DNA from: Tritrichomonas musculus
Lineage: Eukaryota > Parabasalia > Tritrichomonadida > Tritrichomonadidae
Direction of reading: 5' to 3'
Assembly (NCBI GenBank): GCA_039105265.1
Contig: JAPFFF010000018.1
Span: forward strand, 1,674,001-1,738,000
Length of the DNA stretch: 64,000 bases
This document shows, piece by piece, positions 10,468-20,991 of the stretch. Both the position numbers and the translations under genes were made by a program. Within the stretch, counting starts at the first letter, position 1. The number at the start of each line of letters is the position of its first letter. Under the pieces are notes generated by a model. It was given only the letters and a program-made list of their open reading frames with translations, was not told the origin of the DNA and made no database searches.

Positions 10468-10904
10468 ACATTTTCTTTTGAGTTTGAGAAGATGACGATG
10501 ATGAAAAAGATGACGATGAACTTTTCTGTGGTTGAAATTGACCTTCTGTTGGAACCTGTAAATCACCACAACCTTGTGAATCATCAGATGAATCATTGTT
10601 ATTATTTTCATTTAACAATTCATCACTTGAAATATCAAAATTATTTCTAGGTACCCGAATGTTCACCAAATTCTAATATATTTTTACCCATCTTAGATTT
10701 TCCTAACCAACCATTTATTTGTCTAGGAACAATATTTATTGGAGCATCAATAGAATTACCTTTTTTTAATACTATTTTACTGGTACCAGTTTTAATCTTC
10801 ATAATAGAATAATTATCTATATATCCTTCGTATGCATAAATCATTCCAAAAATTGTAATCTTCCGTAAATAACAAAAATCAGCAAATTTTTTTAAACGAT
10901 TCAT
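10460..10904 (-). pseudogene. Unassigned coding remnant in two overlapping frames
   Basis: An 85-codon frame from 10904 (MNRLKKFADFCYLRKITIFG..., with KTGTSKIVLKKGNSIDAP) overlaps a 69-codon frame (PRNNFDISSDELLNENNNN, then a Ser-rich tail) in another phase. Both have protein-like composition, and the second looks like the C-terminal low-complexity tail of the first, shifted in phase. The upstream side is a T18 homopolymer on the plus strand. No family recognised. It could also be two unrelated small frames. Confidence 0.35.
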
Positions 10905-11032
10905 GAAATCTTTTTTTTTTTTTTTTTTGTTACCAAAAGCGAACGATCAAGGCGATAATTAATTCAAGCATTTATCATTTTGCTCAAATATTATTAAGCA
11001 AAGTTGATTATTCGATTTTAAGTAAGGAAGAC

Positions 11033-11230
11033 ATGAATTCAAGCATTAAATTAGTAGTAGATAAAGGAGATACAAACTCTATGCTTATTTTTACGAATAC
11101 TTTAAATGATTCACATAATAATACCGAAGATGAAATTAGGCTGTCAGTAGATAATGGCAACTCAACATCAATGAATACTTACTCACGAATGTTATTTGAA
11201 GGCAATGGTGTTGACGCTAATATCAAATAA
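11033..11230 (+). pseudogene. Sel1-repeat fragment
   Basis: A 65-codon frame with two degenerate Sel1-like units: IKLVVDKGDTNSMLIFTNTL, then RLSVDNGNSTSMNTYSRMLF followed by EGNGVDANIK. The pattern DKGDTNSM...NML..G.GV..N is typical of trichomonad Sel1 proteins. It is on the opposite strand to the remnant at 9532-10059, so it is not simply the other half of that gene. Too short for a working protein. Confidence 0.5.
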
Positions 11231-11558
11231 AATATAAATACAATTTATAAATTTTGAAGTGTTTTTTTCTGAATAAGCTTTTAAAAAGTTGATTTTGATT
11301 TGTAGAGAATTAGTTTTTTTGAAAAGAAATATTAAATTGTTTTTAATCGTTTACGTCAAAAAGTGGATTTGAATGAACTCTAATAAACTAATTCTCTAAT
11401 TCTCTAATTCATCAACTTGAATAGTGAATTATTAATAACATTATCAAATTTTGAGAGTGCATTAAATCTAAATTATATAATTTTGATATGTTTACAAATC
11501 ATTTAAAGAAAAACAAATAATATTTTAATAATAAATAATAAAATCTATAAAAACGAGT
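11231..11558. other. Spacer
   Basis: AT-rich; no frame, repeat or site recognised. A short AATTCTCTAATTCTCTAATTC run lies near 11390. Confidence 0.4.
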
Positions 11559-13889
11559 TCATCCCCCTTCTTCTGACATTCTAACAATTTCCATAAAGAC
11601 ACGCTCAAGGGATGAAGACGAACATGTATAATATGTATATCCGTTTGAGCCGTCATTTCCATCTTCCATGATTTGGAATAAGTCAGCTAGATCTATAGAG
11701 CTCGATGGAATGTCGTAAATCCTTGCTTTAGGTCTTGTTATTGAGCAAACAGCTTTAGGTAACATTTTGTGAAAGAAATCTTCGCAAATAGAGGCTGTTT
11801 CGTCTGTATCATCGGATAGCATAACATCAACTTTATAATCAGTTCCAAATTTTTCTGTTAAAGCTTGAGGTGATCCACATGTAAATACACATCCTTTTAC
11901 CATGATGGATATCATATCGCATAAGAATTCAGCTTCACTGAGCAAGTGTGTACAAAGCATAAATGTCTTATCACCACGGTTTTCAAGAATCATTTCTTGG
12001 ACATCATGGCATGCGACTGGATCGAGTGACGCTGTAGGTTCGTCTAGTAAGATAATTTGAGCAGGTCCATAAAAACTAAGAGCAATTGCTAATTTTCTAA
12101 CATTTCCTTGTGAAAGCTGGTTTAATGGTTTATCTCTCATTTCTTCCAAGTCAAGAGCTTTGACTAAAAAATCGCTTTTTTCTTTTATTTCTTGTTTGTC
12201 CATTTTGAAAATCATTCCAAATAGCAAAAAATGCTCATCAGTTGTCATCTCATTAATGAGATGATTATTAAATTGGGGACACACTGAGATGATGTTTGGA
12301 TCATGATATTCTTGGATATCTTGGCCAAATATTTCGATTGTTCCATCAGATGGTGGCAATAATGAAGTAATCATTCTAATTAATGTTGTTTTGCCAGCTC
12401 CATTTGCTCCAAGAAAACCAAATAATGAGCCTTTCTTGACACCTAATGTAACTCCGTTTACGGATGGAATTGGTTGGCCTTCTGTATTAAAGAAAAGACG
12501 ACTTACATTTAATATTCTAACAGCATAATCTGTATTATTTTTAACATCTTCTTCCATTTGAAGGACTTCCTTTGTTACATCATTCTTTGCCTTAGTTTCT
12601 TTGAAAAATTCACGATATGATTCAAATGATCGTTTAGCATTTCGATTGTGAACATTACCTCGGAATCTTTCAATTAAAGTCAAAATTATACTGTAAATTA
12701 AAATATTAACAATTTCCATAATAAAGAACGGCTGTCCATTGTTGTTTTTCTCTGTCCAATACCACGAAAATGATTTCGTTCTAGCACCCATATTTTGAAG
12801 TACAATGGAATAAAGGCGTTGAATTGCTAAATGTGGTATAAAAGAAAATATCCATTCTAACCAGATTGGATTTGATTCATTTCGGATCATTTCAATAATA
12901 AATGGCACAAGCATAGAAACAGCAAAAATAAGGAAAATTTGACGACTTGCTGATTCATAAGAATCAAATAGAAAGCTAACGCAATACATAAATATTATGA
13001 AAGAAGGACCAGCAGCCACAATTAAATACCATGAAATGAATATATTGTCAAGAAAAGCTTGAATTTGCGCAGCTAAATAAATACACCACATAACAGTTGT
13101 TAAAACAACCCAAATTGCAAAATCAATTGTAAAAGTAGCAAGCCAATAGGGGAATATTGTTAAAGAGCAAGATTCCATATATGAGCGTGCTTCACCATTG
13201 ATATCTGAAACTGGTTGTGTAACAATCATTGGAACAATTGAGAGGAGTCCGCATCCAATAATAACAGGAGCTACCATTGCTGTAATAAATTCTATTCGGC
13301 GGCTATTTAAAATCGTAAAAGAGAGACTAATATCTGCATCAGGATTTGTTTCTTCGTAAATATATTTAAATAAAGCTCGAGAAGTATGAAGTTCAACATC
13401 TAGCTCATCTGAGATTTGTGAGAAATCTGATACATTGAAAAATGTAGTTGTTGTATAATGCGATCCAGCTTCTGTTGACTCAATTGAATATCCTACTGCA
13501 AGTGGTATGGATTCAGGTTCTGCATATGAACGTTCATGTTCGATAACCCATGCTTTCATTTCGTTAACAGAACTAAAGGTTAATGAATTAATTTTCCTGC
13601 CTGTTTCTTTATGAAAAATATCAACTAAATAGTTATTAATCTTTTGAGAATCTGGAAACGTATTTGAATTATCCAAAAAAATTAGATCTCGTGTATTTGA
13701 ATCAAAATCTTTGAAGCTCATAACCTTTGCTTTTGGTCTCAAAAAAACAATAAAACAATAATTCAAAACGATAGCAAGAGCTGAAGCAACCAGAGTTCCA
13801 ACAAGAGAAGTGACGGTTGCTTTCCATGAACGTTTCATCGTTATCCATCTTCGAAAAAGAATTGCTTTATAATGAGAAGTATGAAACAT
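11559..13889 (-). CDS. ABCA-type half-size ABC transporter
   Basis: 776 residues, one membrane domain then one nucleotide-binding domain. One membrane helix lies near residues 29-50, then a large extracytoplasmic loop to about 195, then five or six helices from about 200 to 405. The nucleotide-binding domain has Walker A GANGAGKT (494-501), the Q-loop glutamine in CPQF (539), signature LSQGN (592-596), Walker B ILLDEP (613-618) and the switch histidine in CTHLLSE. This layout, with a long loop after the first helix, is that of ABCA-family lipid exporters; half-size ABCA proteins are usual in protists. Substrate is not predictable, but phospholipid or sterol is typical of the family. All catalytic motifs are intact. 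A TCAAAAAGTT box lies 108 bases upstream. Confidence 0.93.
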   Translation of the reverse strand: MFHTSHYKAILFRRWITMKRSWKATVTSLVGTLVASALAIVLNYCFIVFLRPKAKVMSFKDFDSNTRDLIFLDNSNTFPDSQKINNYLVDIFHKETGRKINSLTFSSVNEMKAWVIEHERSYAEPESIPLAVGYSIESTEAGSHYTTTTFFNVSDFSQISDELDVELHTSRALFKYIYEETNPDADISLSFTILNSRRIEFITAMVAPVIIGCGLLSIVPMIVTQPVSDINGEARSYMESCSLTIFPYWLATFTIDFAIWVVLTTVMWCIYLAAQIQAFLDNIFISWYLIVAAGPSFIIFMYCVSFLFDSYESASRQIFLIFAVSMLVPFIIEMIRNESNPIWLEWIFSFIPHLAIQRLYSIVLQNMGARTKSFSWYWTEKNNNGQPFFIMEIVNILIYSIILTLIERFRGNVHNRNAKRSFESYREFFKETKAKNDVTKEVLQMEEDVKNNTDYAVRILNVSRLFFNTEGQPIPSVNGVTLGVKKGSLFGFLGANGAGKTTLIRMITSLLPPSDGTIEIFGQDIQEYHDPNIISVCPQFNNHLINEMTTDEHFLLFGMIFKMDKQEIKEKSDFLVKALDLEEMRDKPLNQLSQGNVRKLAIALSFYGPAQIILLDEPTASLDPVACHDVQEMILENRGDKTFMLCTHLLSEAEFLCDMISIMVKGCVFTCGSPQALTEKFGTDYKVDVMLSDDTDETASICEDFFHKMLPKAVCSITRPKARIYDIPSSSIDLADLFQIMEDGNDGSNGYTYYTCSSSSLERVFMEIVRMSEEGG

Positions 13890-14991
13890 TCAAGTTTAAA
13901 TATATTTTAATTCAAAATAATCTGAATAAAACGATGATGCATTCAAATAATTGAGTATATTTCTTCTGAAATATTTTTTTCTATACCACCAATTATTCAA
14001 AAAGTTTTTCAATGATTGTTTTGCCTGTTTCAACGTGCTAAAATTGCCCAAGAAATTAATAAAGTAAATTACAATTGCTTTATTTTTTATATATTATTGT
14101 AATTTTATTTTTGAATATTTAATCTGAAACCAAAACTCCCTTTTTCAATCGATTCAAAAATATTATATTGAAAAATTCAATCTAATATCCACTAATAAAT
14201 GATGAATTTATCTGATAAAAAATACTATTTTCGAAGATATCGAAAACTTTTTTATATTTTGCGACTTGACATATATGCATATCATATATATGTTTAATTA
14301 AATTTCAAGATATAAATGCAGAAATTTTTATATATATCTTCAAAAAAAAATCTTTAAGTCTTCTATCAGACAAAAATATATTTTTTGAACAATATATAAT
14401 AAGTTAATTACTATTTTTTTTTACAATACATATAAATATCATAAAGTCAGATTAAATTCAAAATTGTTTTTCATATTATATACAATTAAATCTATTAAAA
14501 AAAGAAATGAAATATTGAACACATGAAATCAATTTATAATAAAAAAGTAATATGAAAACATTTAATTGAATTCTGAAAAAGAAGAATTTACTGCAAATAA
14601 GCCTCTTCCTAATCCTTCTATCATCATTAACCATCATTATAAATCTATTTGAAATATATTTTAATTTTCTTTTTTATCTTTGAAATAATAATTTCTTTAA
14701 TATGTTGCATATGTATATACATATGTATTGTCTATTCAAAAATAGATTTTGTAAATCTCTATCTGTAATTCATAGACTCAAATTTGTATTGTTCCATACA
14801 AATTTTAATGATATTTTAAAATAAAAAATAAAGTAATATATATTATTTTAGTGTCCTATCAAAAAGATCATTTGGTTTGTTTTGCGCCAAATGCTTAATG
14901 TTTTATAAATGACTTTATATATAAGTTCATCTGAGTTTATTATAATGGAAATAAAATGCCAAGAAATAGGATTTAAATGCAAGTTCCTTCT
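13890..14991. other. Gene-free AT-rich spacer
   Basis: No supportable gene. Short inverted ATATGTATATACATAT palindrome near 14708-14725; otherwise nothing recognised. Confidence 0.45.
13997..14006 (-). promoter_or_regulatory. Candidate promoter box (AACTTTTTGA on coding strand)
   Basis: 108 bases upstream of the ABC transporter start. This is further than in other genes, so it is a weaker case. Confidence 0.25.
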
Positions 14992-15585
14992 TCATATAGG
15001 TTGTATATCAAAAGTATTACAAATATCTTCAATCGTTGATTTATTCCGTGGGCTAAAGATAGCAAAAGTAATTTTCTGGAAATATTTTTGAAGTCCTTCT
15101 TTTTCAAGAACTTTCTTAAATAATTATGAAACATCAACTGACTTATTTGCAAATGCACCACATCCAAAAGCGCCAAGAACAATGGCTTCATATCCTTCTT
15201 GGATTGCTAATTTAATGATTTTGCGAATCCTTTCCAACATTATTTTGTTAATTTTTTTATCGTCTTCATTTGGTAAATACATTTTCAAAACTGCTGCTGA
15301 GGTTATAACAGATAATTCAAAAGGTTGTTTTAGAAAATTTAACTGATCGTCACGAAAAACAGGAACATTTGGACTCAAGATCAAATAATCAGATGCAAAC
15401 ATGCGCTTTTTTTCTTCGAGCTCTATATTATATAATTAAAATGATAAAGGATTTTTTTATTTCTTTCCATTAACTTGGCAATGTTAATATTTTCCTTATC
15501 ATCATTTTCATATGATCCATTTTTGCATTTTTCTAAGGTCTCTAAAGCTACATCACGCAGATTTGTGTAGATCGCTTTTTTTATA
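14992..15585 (-). pseudogene. Bacterial-type PARG (DUF2263/TIGR02452) pseudogene
   Basis: Three collinear blocks match the microbial poly(ADP-ribose) glycohydrolase family. An N-terminal helix region reads NLRDVALETLEKCKNGSY (about 15515-15575). The macro-domain core reads SDYLILSPNVPVFRDD, then SVITSAA and VLGAFGCGAFANK (15124-15402). The C-terminal part reads LFKKVLEKEGLQKYF. The catalytic middle block of the family (the glycine-rich NPGGG...QEE region between the first two) is absent. An in-frame stop follows KSVDVS, and the N-terminal block is in a different phase with no ATG. So the gene has lost the active site and is dead. The family removes ADP-ribose from proteins. A working copy elsewhere in the genome is expected but not seen here. 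Confidence 0.75.
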
Positions 15586-16076
15586 AAACTTTATTAAATT
15601 TATATAAATTGAAATATCATTCAAAAGTGATAAACTTTTTAAAAAAGAAAATTGAAAATATTCAATAAGGTATAAATAATCTATTTAAAAATTTATATGA
15701 AATAAAAATTACTAAAAAAAATCATTATTTTCAGGTTATTTAATAATATAACAAAATAATGCAAATCACAATGTAAAAAGTTAAATCAATTATGTATAAT
15801 TGAACTGCTTTTTTTGCGTTTTTCATGTTTTTTTTTTCTAATAAAATCATCTAATGGCAATATACTATTGATACCAATCAATAAATTAAGATCAATGAAG
15901 GTCTATATGTACGATTAAAAAGATATGCAAAAAGTATTTATCATTTATAATTAAAAAATCATTTCGTTTTTAATAGGTAAAATCTTTGGTAAATATATTC
16001 ACCTTAACCATTAATATGCAATTGATGTTAAAATCTTAATAGATTTTATAGATTTTTTTACGCAAAAAGAGTAAAA
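15586..16076. other. Spacer
   Basis: AT-rich, no frame or repeat recognised. Confidence 0.4.
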
Positions 16077-16514
16077 ATGACCAATGCAAAAATAACGCCA
16101 TTATCTTCTATGCCTAGTGTTAAGCAAGCTCAGCTTCAAAGTGCTACAGTTGTACCAAAAATGTATTTGTCAATAGAAAATTCTGAGTTAGATAAAACGC
16201 TCAATTGTATTATTTATATCATTGAAGTTGGCATTTTGATCGGTCAAAATGTTCACACTCATCAAGTCCATAAAAGATATTCTGCTCTCAACCAATTTGA
16301 TGATTTAGTTCGTCCTGTTTTTTATGATAATCGTAACTTGCAGCCGTTTCCTCCAAAAAAGGTTTTTGGTAACAAAGATGCCGAATTTATTGCTCATCGA
16401 GCTCAAGCACTTCAGAATTATGTATTGAGCCTTCTACGCGTTCCTGGAATGGTTGAAACGCCAGCATTCATTCGATTTTTCGAAATAGATTCTAATCTAT
16501 TAAATCATGCATAA
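16077..16514 (+). CDS. PX-domain phosphoinositide-binding protein
   Basis: 145 residues, essentially a single PX domain (about 28-137). Diagnostic residues are the Arg-Tyr-Ser of KRYSALNQFDDL (R67, Y68, S69), the proline-rich loop PFPPKKVFGN (90-99) and R108 in FIAHRAQAL followed by LQNYVLSLLRVP. R67 and R108 correspond to the residues that hold the 3- and 1/4-phosphates of PI3P in PX domains. A free-standing PX domain of this size resembles SNX3/Grd19-type sorting nexins, which act on endosomes in retrieval sorting. No coiled coil or second domain. Start chosen at the only early ATG. Confidence 0.88.
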   Translation: MTNAKITPLSSMPSVKQAQLQSATVVPKMYLSIENSELDKTLNCIIYIIEVGILIGQNVHTHQVHKRYSALNQFDDLVRPVFYDNRNLQPFPPKKVFGNKDAEFIAHRAQALQNYVLSLLRVPGMVETPAFIRFFEIDSNLLNHA

Positions 16515-17572
16515 TTATTTTAATTGTTTCAATTAATAAAAACAAATATGTGTATTTTTCTCTTTACATGGAATTTGACAAGGTGACAGCTAATTTTTTT
16601 TTAGCAAATAAGCATGGTATTATGTTTTCCAAATTAAAATGAATTATAATGAGTTTGAATTAATGATGGGAAAAAACGTCATAACTTGATAAAATGCGTT
16701 TATTTCTATAATTATCTAATAGTTTCAGAATATTTTGTTATATATTCTAAATTTTATCATATTGATGAAATATATTTTAAATTCAATAAAAAAATTATCT
16801 CGGTTAATTTGAAAATTCTTGATCAATATTTGTTTTCTCATGCGATTCTTTTTTTATAATTGTCATTTGAAAAAAAAAAAAAAAAAAAATATGGACTGTA
16901 TTTGATTAGATATAGTGATTTTTCTATATCTTGGCATTCTACTCTTTCTTTCCTGCGATTTCTACATAAATCAAAACTATTGGCGTTTCAATTTTTCAGA
17001 CTTCGTGCGATTGTTGTTGTTGATAATATATTTGGCTTCATTCGATATTGGATTATTAATCTGCGCTTGCTTCATTTCTTAACTCTTCTCAGTCATTCAT
17101 TATCATTTTTTTTCTTCTTCACCAATTACAAACGTATACCGGTCTTTACTTCTTTCCTACTTTTTTACAATCATTCTTTAATTTATCTAAGTTTTTATTC
17201 TTTTTTAAGTTTTGTTCATGTAAAGCAATTTCCCTTCAATAAGTAAAAAGTCATGCATTGGATTCAATATTACTGATATCATTTTAATTTCTTTTCTATA
17301 TGATTGTTTTTTATCACAAACTTTATTTTCATTTTTCTCTCTTTCTTCAAAATTCAAATTTTTTAACAGCTTCCAACTTTTTCTTTCTTCCTTTCTTCTT
17401 TCTTGTGTGTATTCTGGTTGCTTCGTGAAATTTAAATGGAAATAGAAAAATAATTGATGAAGCGAACGATGAAATTCACTATTATTGAAAGCTACTTTTT
17501 GAATGCATTGAAAAACAATTTTTTTTTGAAACTATTCAAAAAGTTATCACAATGTCTATTTAACTCATATAA
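16515..17572. other. Gene-free spacer with A20 tract
   Basis: Contains a run of about 20 A at 16869-16888. A T-rich plus-strand frame from there to 17246 lacks an ATG and has Phe/Leu/Ser composition expected from T-rich DNA, so it is not called. A TCAAAAAGTT lies at 17536-17545. Confidence 0.4.
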
Positions 17573-17803
17573 TTACTCATCCTCTTCATTTGGGAATATC
17601 TGCGGAGAGTAGAGCAAGTGGCCTCTTTCATTAAACACTGCGTTTTTCACAATATTTTTTTGGTTAGACAGCAGGAAAGAGGCAATGCTCGTCCACTGTC
17701 CGAAGAAGCTGCTGTGTTGGATATTATTTGACATAACATCATTTGAATTAATTTTCAATAAGCCAGAAAAACCATTTCTTGAATGGCACACATCAAATGA
17801 ATC
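17573..17803 (-). pseudogene. 3' fragment of the split GH47 mannosidase-like gene
   Basis: About 76 codons without an ATG, reading DSFDVCHSRNGFSGLLKI, then SSFFGQWTSIASFLLSN, then VFNERGHLL and an acidic end. This follows the C-terminal GH47 pattern (G(Y/F)xGL, then SFFLAETLKYLYLLF, then VFNTEAHPL). It is on the same strand and in the right order after the frame ending at 18560, and in the phase expected from it. The family Thr that holds the calcium (NTEAH) is replaced here (NERGH), so even an intact protein may have been non-catalytic. It is separated from the 5' part by the inverted-repeat element at 17806-18571. Confidence 0.7.
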
Positions 17804-17805
17804 TT
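17798..17805. repeat. Target-site duplication TGAATCTT, left copy
   Basis: Exact match to 18572-18579 on the other side of the inserted element. Confidence 0.85.
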
Positions 17806-18571
17806 AGACCATATTAAGGTTGAACAAAAGCAGTATATGATATCATATTGTAATATAATAAAATATATGATGACATCAATTTAATTACTAAATATAATGG
17901 TAAAATTAACGTAAAATATAAAAATAAATTAATTTTGCTTTTTGAATGAAAATTTTACAATTTGATAAGTTTAGAAAAAAAAATGATGTTTTGTATAAAT
18001 ATCATAGCAAATATGAGGAAAATGCAATTTTAAATATAAGATATATTTTTTAGTTAATTTATTAAATTGAATTAAATTTTTATGAAATATTTGAATCATC
18101 AGAAAATTGAGATCAATTCTATGAAATTATTATATACTTCAGAATATTGTGCATTTTTATAAGAAATAATTGTGAGATTGTAAGATATAAACAATTGAAT
18201 AATTGTGAGAAAATAAAGATTTCTGAAAAGTAAAAATATGTAAAGTATTCAAAGTAAAAATCTATCCAAAATAAAGTCCCCAGCGTCGGAATTTTTGATT
18301 TTTTAAAATAATTCTTTTCAAAATCAAAAAATATGTCCAATTTTTCAAATTTTAACTCAGGTTGAAAAGATTAGCTGAGTGATTATTTATGAAATTATCT
18401 CTACTTTTAGCAAGATATAGAATAATTTAAATATATTATATAATGATATTATTTTTTTATGAATATTTAATATAAAAAATTAAAATTTATTATGATATTT
18501 TTCGCAAAATTTGTATTTTTGTTGTCACTTTTTGAATACTACAAAATTGAATGAATACCTTAATAGGGTCT
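17806..18571. mobile_element. 766-bp non-autonomous DNA transposon with 14-bp TIRs and 8-bp TSD (hAT-like)
   Basis: The ends are inverted copies of AGACC(A/C)TATTAAGG: left at 17806-17819, right complement at 18558-18571, with one mismatch in 14. Flanking it are exact 8-bp direct repeats TGAATCTT at 17798-17805 and 18572-18579. No transposase frame lies inside. An 8-bp duplication is typical of hAT elements; the ends do not show the usual hAT consensus strongly, so the superfamily is inferred. The insertion lies in the coding region of the GH47-like gene, and the right inverted repeat supplies the stop codon that now ends the upstream frame. Confidence 0.88.
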
Positions 18572-19792
18572 TGAATCTTTAATAAAATTCAATACTTTAC
18601 TTTCAACTTTTTCAGAGGGTTCGTTTGAACTTCGAATGAATGCCCTCAGCAAAGAAGCGTCAAAACGAAACGGCAAATAATAATTATATGAGCAATTAGA
18701 TTCGAAGAAGTCTTTTTGATTTTCTAAGAAATAATTTACAACATTCAAAAAGTTTGAAAAATTTTCGAAATTTTGAATTTTGATGTTATTTTTATCAATT
18801 ATAGAAATTGTGTCAAATAGTGATGAATAACGGCTATAAACGCAATATTGATTTTCATCCATTTGAATGTAATTCAAAAAGTTTGATAGAATTTCTTTTA
18901 ATGATTTCATCGGTTTAATTGAATAAGCAATTGACAATATGTGAAAGAAATCAATAATATTATTGCCAAATGATGAAAAATCGAAGATTGGCTTTTTTGT
19001 CTCCAAATTGTAAAAATTGAAAATTGAATTGTTTGAAAAAGTGGGAATGTTATTCAAAATTGTCAAATATTTCAATGAGTACGATTCATTGTTTGTCAAT
19101 TTTGATAATGTGAAAAGTTCAGGGAGTCCTGCAACAATGTCCGTTAAAGATGTACCTTCTATCCATTCTAAATTTCGATATTTTTTGCTTTCAACGTTGA
19201 CATATGGAGCGGTTATTGAAATCTGTAAAATTGAATTAGAATATTCAATTGCTTTCATGAGGAAAAATGAATCACTCGTGAGTATGTATGTACTTAATAA
19301 CGATCCAATACATCTACTCCAAAATTCTCTCCGATTTATCCATTCTGCTTGATTGAGTGAAAAAGTTTTCATAATAAAATTTTTGGCTTTTTGAAATTCT
19401 TTTTTTAAATCTAAAATATATAGAACTTCTAATGATTCAAACACCGTGGCTGAAAATCCAAATTGACTTAAGCATTCTCCTGTCTTTGGACGATATTCAT
19501 CGTGATTTGAACATTGTTGAAAATATTCATTAAATGAATTCGAAACTGCTTCTTGTATTTTGGTTGTTAATTGGTTTTTCTGATTTGTTTCAAATGAAAT
19601 GTGATTCAATTTAAGAGGTAATACGAAATTATTAATTAGATTAGTATTTTGATCCATATTGAATTTGTTCATGATATTATATTTATAATAGTAAAATATC
19701 GATGATACTGAAAGTATTATGAATATTATAGTAAAATAGCGGATAATACGTCTGATTTGTGATTTGTTAAAGATAATATTGGATTTTCGCAT
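18560..19792 (-). pseudogene. GH47 alpha-mannosidase-like gene, 5' part, truncated by element insertion
   Basis: A 410-residue frame with a type II membrane anchor at about 16-35 and a GH47 (class I alpha-1,2-mannosidase / EDEM) fold. Recognisable segments are ECLSQFGFSATVFESLEVLYIL (cf. family GxGATxxDALDTLYIM), REFWSRCIGSLLSTYILTSD (cf. FExTIRxLGGLLSxYxLSGD, with the catalytic Glu position kept), LEWIEGTSLTDIVAGLPELFTLSKLT and RFDASLLRAFIRSS (cf. RPExxESxxYLxRxT, Glu changed to Asp). The last three residues RPY and the stop come from the element's inverted repeat. Members trim mannose from N-glycans or mark misfolded glycoproteins in the ER. Substitutions at family residues suggest an EDEM-like or non-catalytic protein. 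Whether the truncated product is made is unknown. A promoter-like box lies 27 bases upstream. Confidence 0.75.
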
Positions 19793-19818
19793 TGTTTCAT
19801 TCTACCATTTTGTTATAT

Positions 19819-19828
19819 TCAAAAAGTT
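19819..19828 (-). promoter_or_regulatory. Candidate promoter box (AACTTTTTGA on coding strand)
   Basis: 27 bases upstream of the GH47-like start codon; exact match to the box at 5371. Confidence 0.45.
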
Positions 19829-20067
19829 TATGTTAAAAGAAAAAGATCTATATTTTAAAATCGTTCTTATTTAGGGTAATAATTTAATATCATATATTAT
19901 TTTAATAACATGTTTATTTAAAAATTTTATGAAAGTCTTGATAAAAAAAGTCGTAGTAATTATTTCTATTTATTTGTTTATAAACTATGAATAATAACAA
20001 TTGTAGCAGTATTCTCTTTTTGTTAACACCTATAATTTTATTTCTATGCTATAAAAATGGATAATAT

Positions 20068-20706
20068 TTATTCCTCATTATCATCATCATCTCCACTCCC
20101 TGAAGATGATGATGAAATCATTGTAACAACAGCATTTCTGGTCATTATAACAGGATCAAGAGAAATCGAATGAGCAGCAACAGATGGTGCAGGCAAATCA
20201 AGAGTCTTTAGAGCATTAACTCCCTGAGCCATCTGATATGGATCTGGCATCCACGGATATGTTACATCATCTCTACGAGCTCCAGAAGCAGCTGGGCCGA
20301 TGACTTTTGCTGCTGTAATTATATTTCGAATTGTTGAAACATTGTTAGGATCTGAAATTCCAGTTTGCAATTTTCTAGCTTTAAGCATAAAGAAGTGTAG
20401 TTCTGATTGCTCTTTAGATACTAACTTTGCGAATTGGTTGACTTTTGTCGAGAGATTTGCCAATTGTTTTTCCAAGATATCGATTTGACGTTGTCTCTTT
20501 TTCCAAATTTTCATTTTTTCAATATTTTTTTTGAGTTCAATATCTGTTTGGATAAGCTTTAAGACATTATCAGCTATTTGTGAATCGTGCCTTTTGACGT
20601 TCGAATCGCATTGGTTCATGATGCTTTCGAGAATTTTTTCAAAATTTTCTTTGTATTCGGATAAATTGTCTGCAATTTCATCAATAAGCTTACTTTTGCC
20701 ACTCAT
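20068..20706 (-). CDS. MED4: Mediator subunit 4-like protein
   Basis: 212 residues. The N-terminal two thirds are helical and coiled-coil (about 1-110). Then comes a conserved block IRNIITAAKVIGPAASGARRDDV (about 126-148) followed by YPWMPDPYQMAQG. This matches the MED4 pattern: a long coiled coil, then the AxxIxxxxxAPP block, then a proline-containing (P)xPxxxxMxxG segment. MED4 sits in the middle module of Mediator and links activators to RNA polymerase II. The tail is Ser/Asp-rich and acidic. Mediator subunits are divergent in trichomonads, so the call rests on layout plus this one block. A promoter-like box lies 24 bases upstream. Confidence 0.65.
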   Translation of the reverse strand: MSGKSKLIDEIADNLSEYKENFEKILESIMNQCDSNVKRHDSQIADNVLKLIQTDIELKKNIEKMKIWKKRQRQIDILEKQLANLSTKVNQFAKLVSKEQSELHFFMLKARKLQTGISDPNNVSTIRNIITAAKVIGPAASGARRDDVTYPWMPDPYQMAQGVNALKTLDLPAPSVAAHSISLDPVIMTRNAVVTMISSSSSGSGDDDDNEE

Positions 20707-20729
20707 TTGTTATACATCAAATAAAGTAT

Positions 20730-20739
20730 ACAAAAAGTT
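20730..20739 (-). promoter_or_regulatory. Candidate promoter box (AACTTTTTGT on coding strand)
   Basis: 24 bases upstream of the MED4-like start. Confidence 0.4.
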
Positions 20740-20991
20740 GTAGAAAATTTAAAAAAAGTTTTAATCAATTAAAAACAATTTTTAAGTGATAATTATATAA
20801 TGCATTACTCAGCTTTATTCTTGGTATCTCTTTGCTTTTTTCTATGTCATTCACTTTACGGATATATTTGATTTAAGTTGTCCTCAATATGTATATTTTC
20901 CGCTGTTTTCCGAGTTTTATCGACATTTCTGCTATTGCTAGCCTCTCTGTCATATATCATCATGAAAAAAATGTATTTTTATAATAATAAA

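Noticed and set aside
16860-17246. 128-codon plus-strand frame after an A20 tract
   Set aside because: No ATG; Phe/Leu/Ser composition is what T-rich DNA gives by chance.
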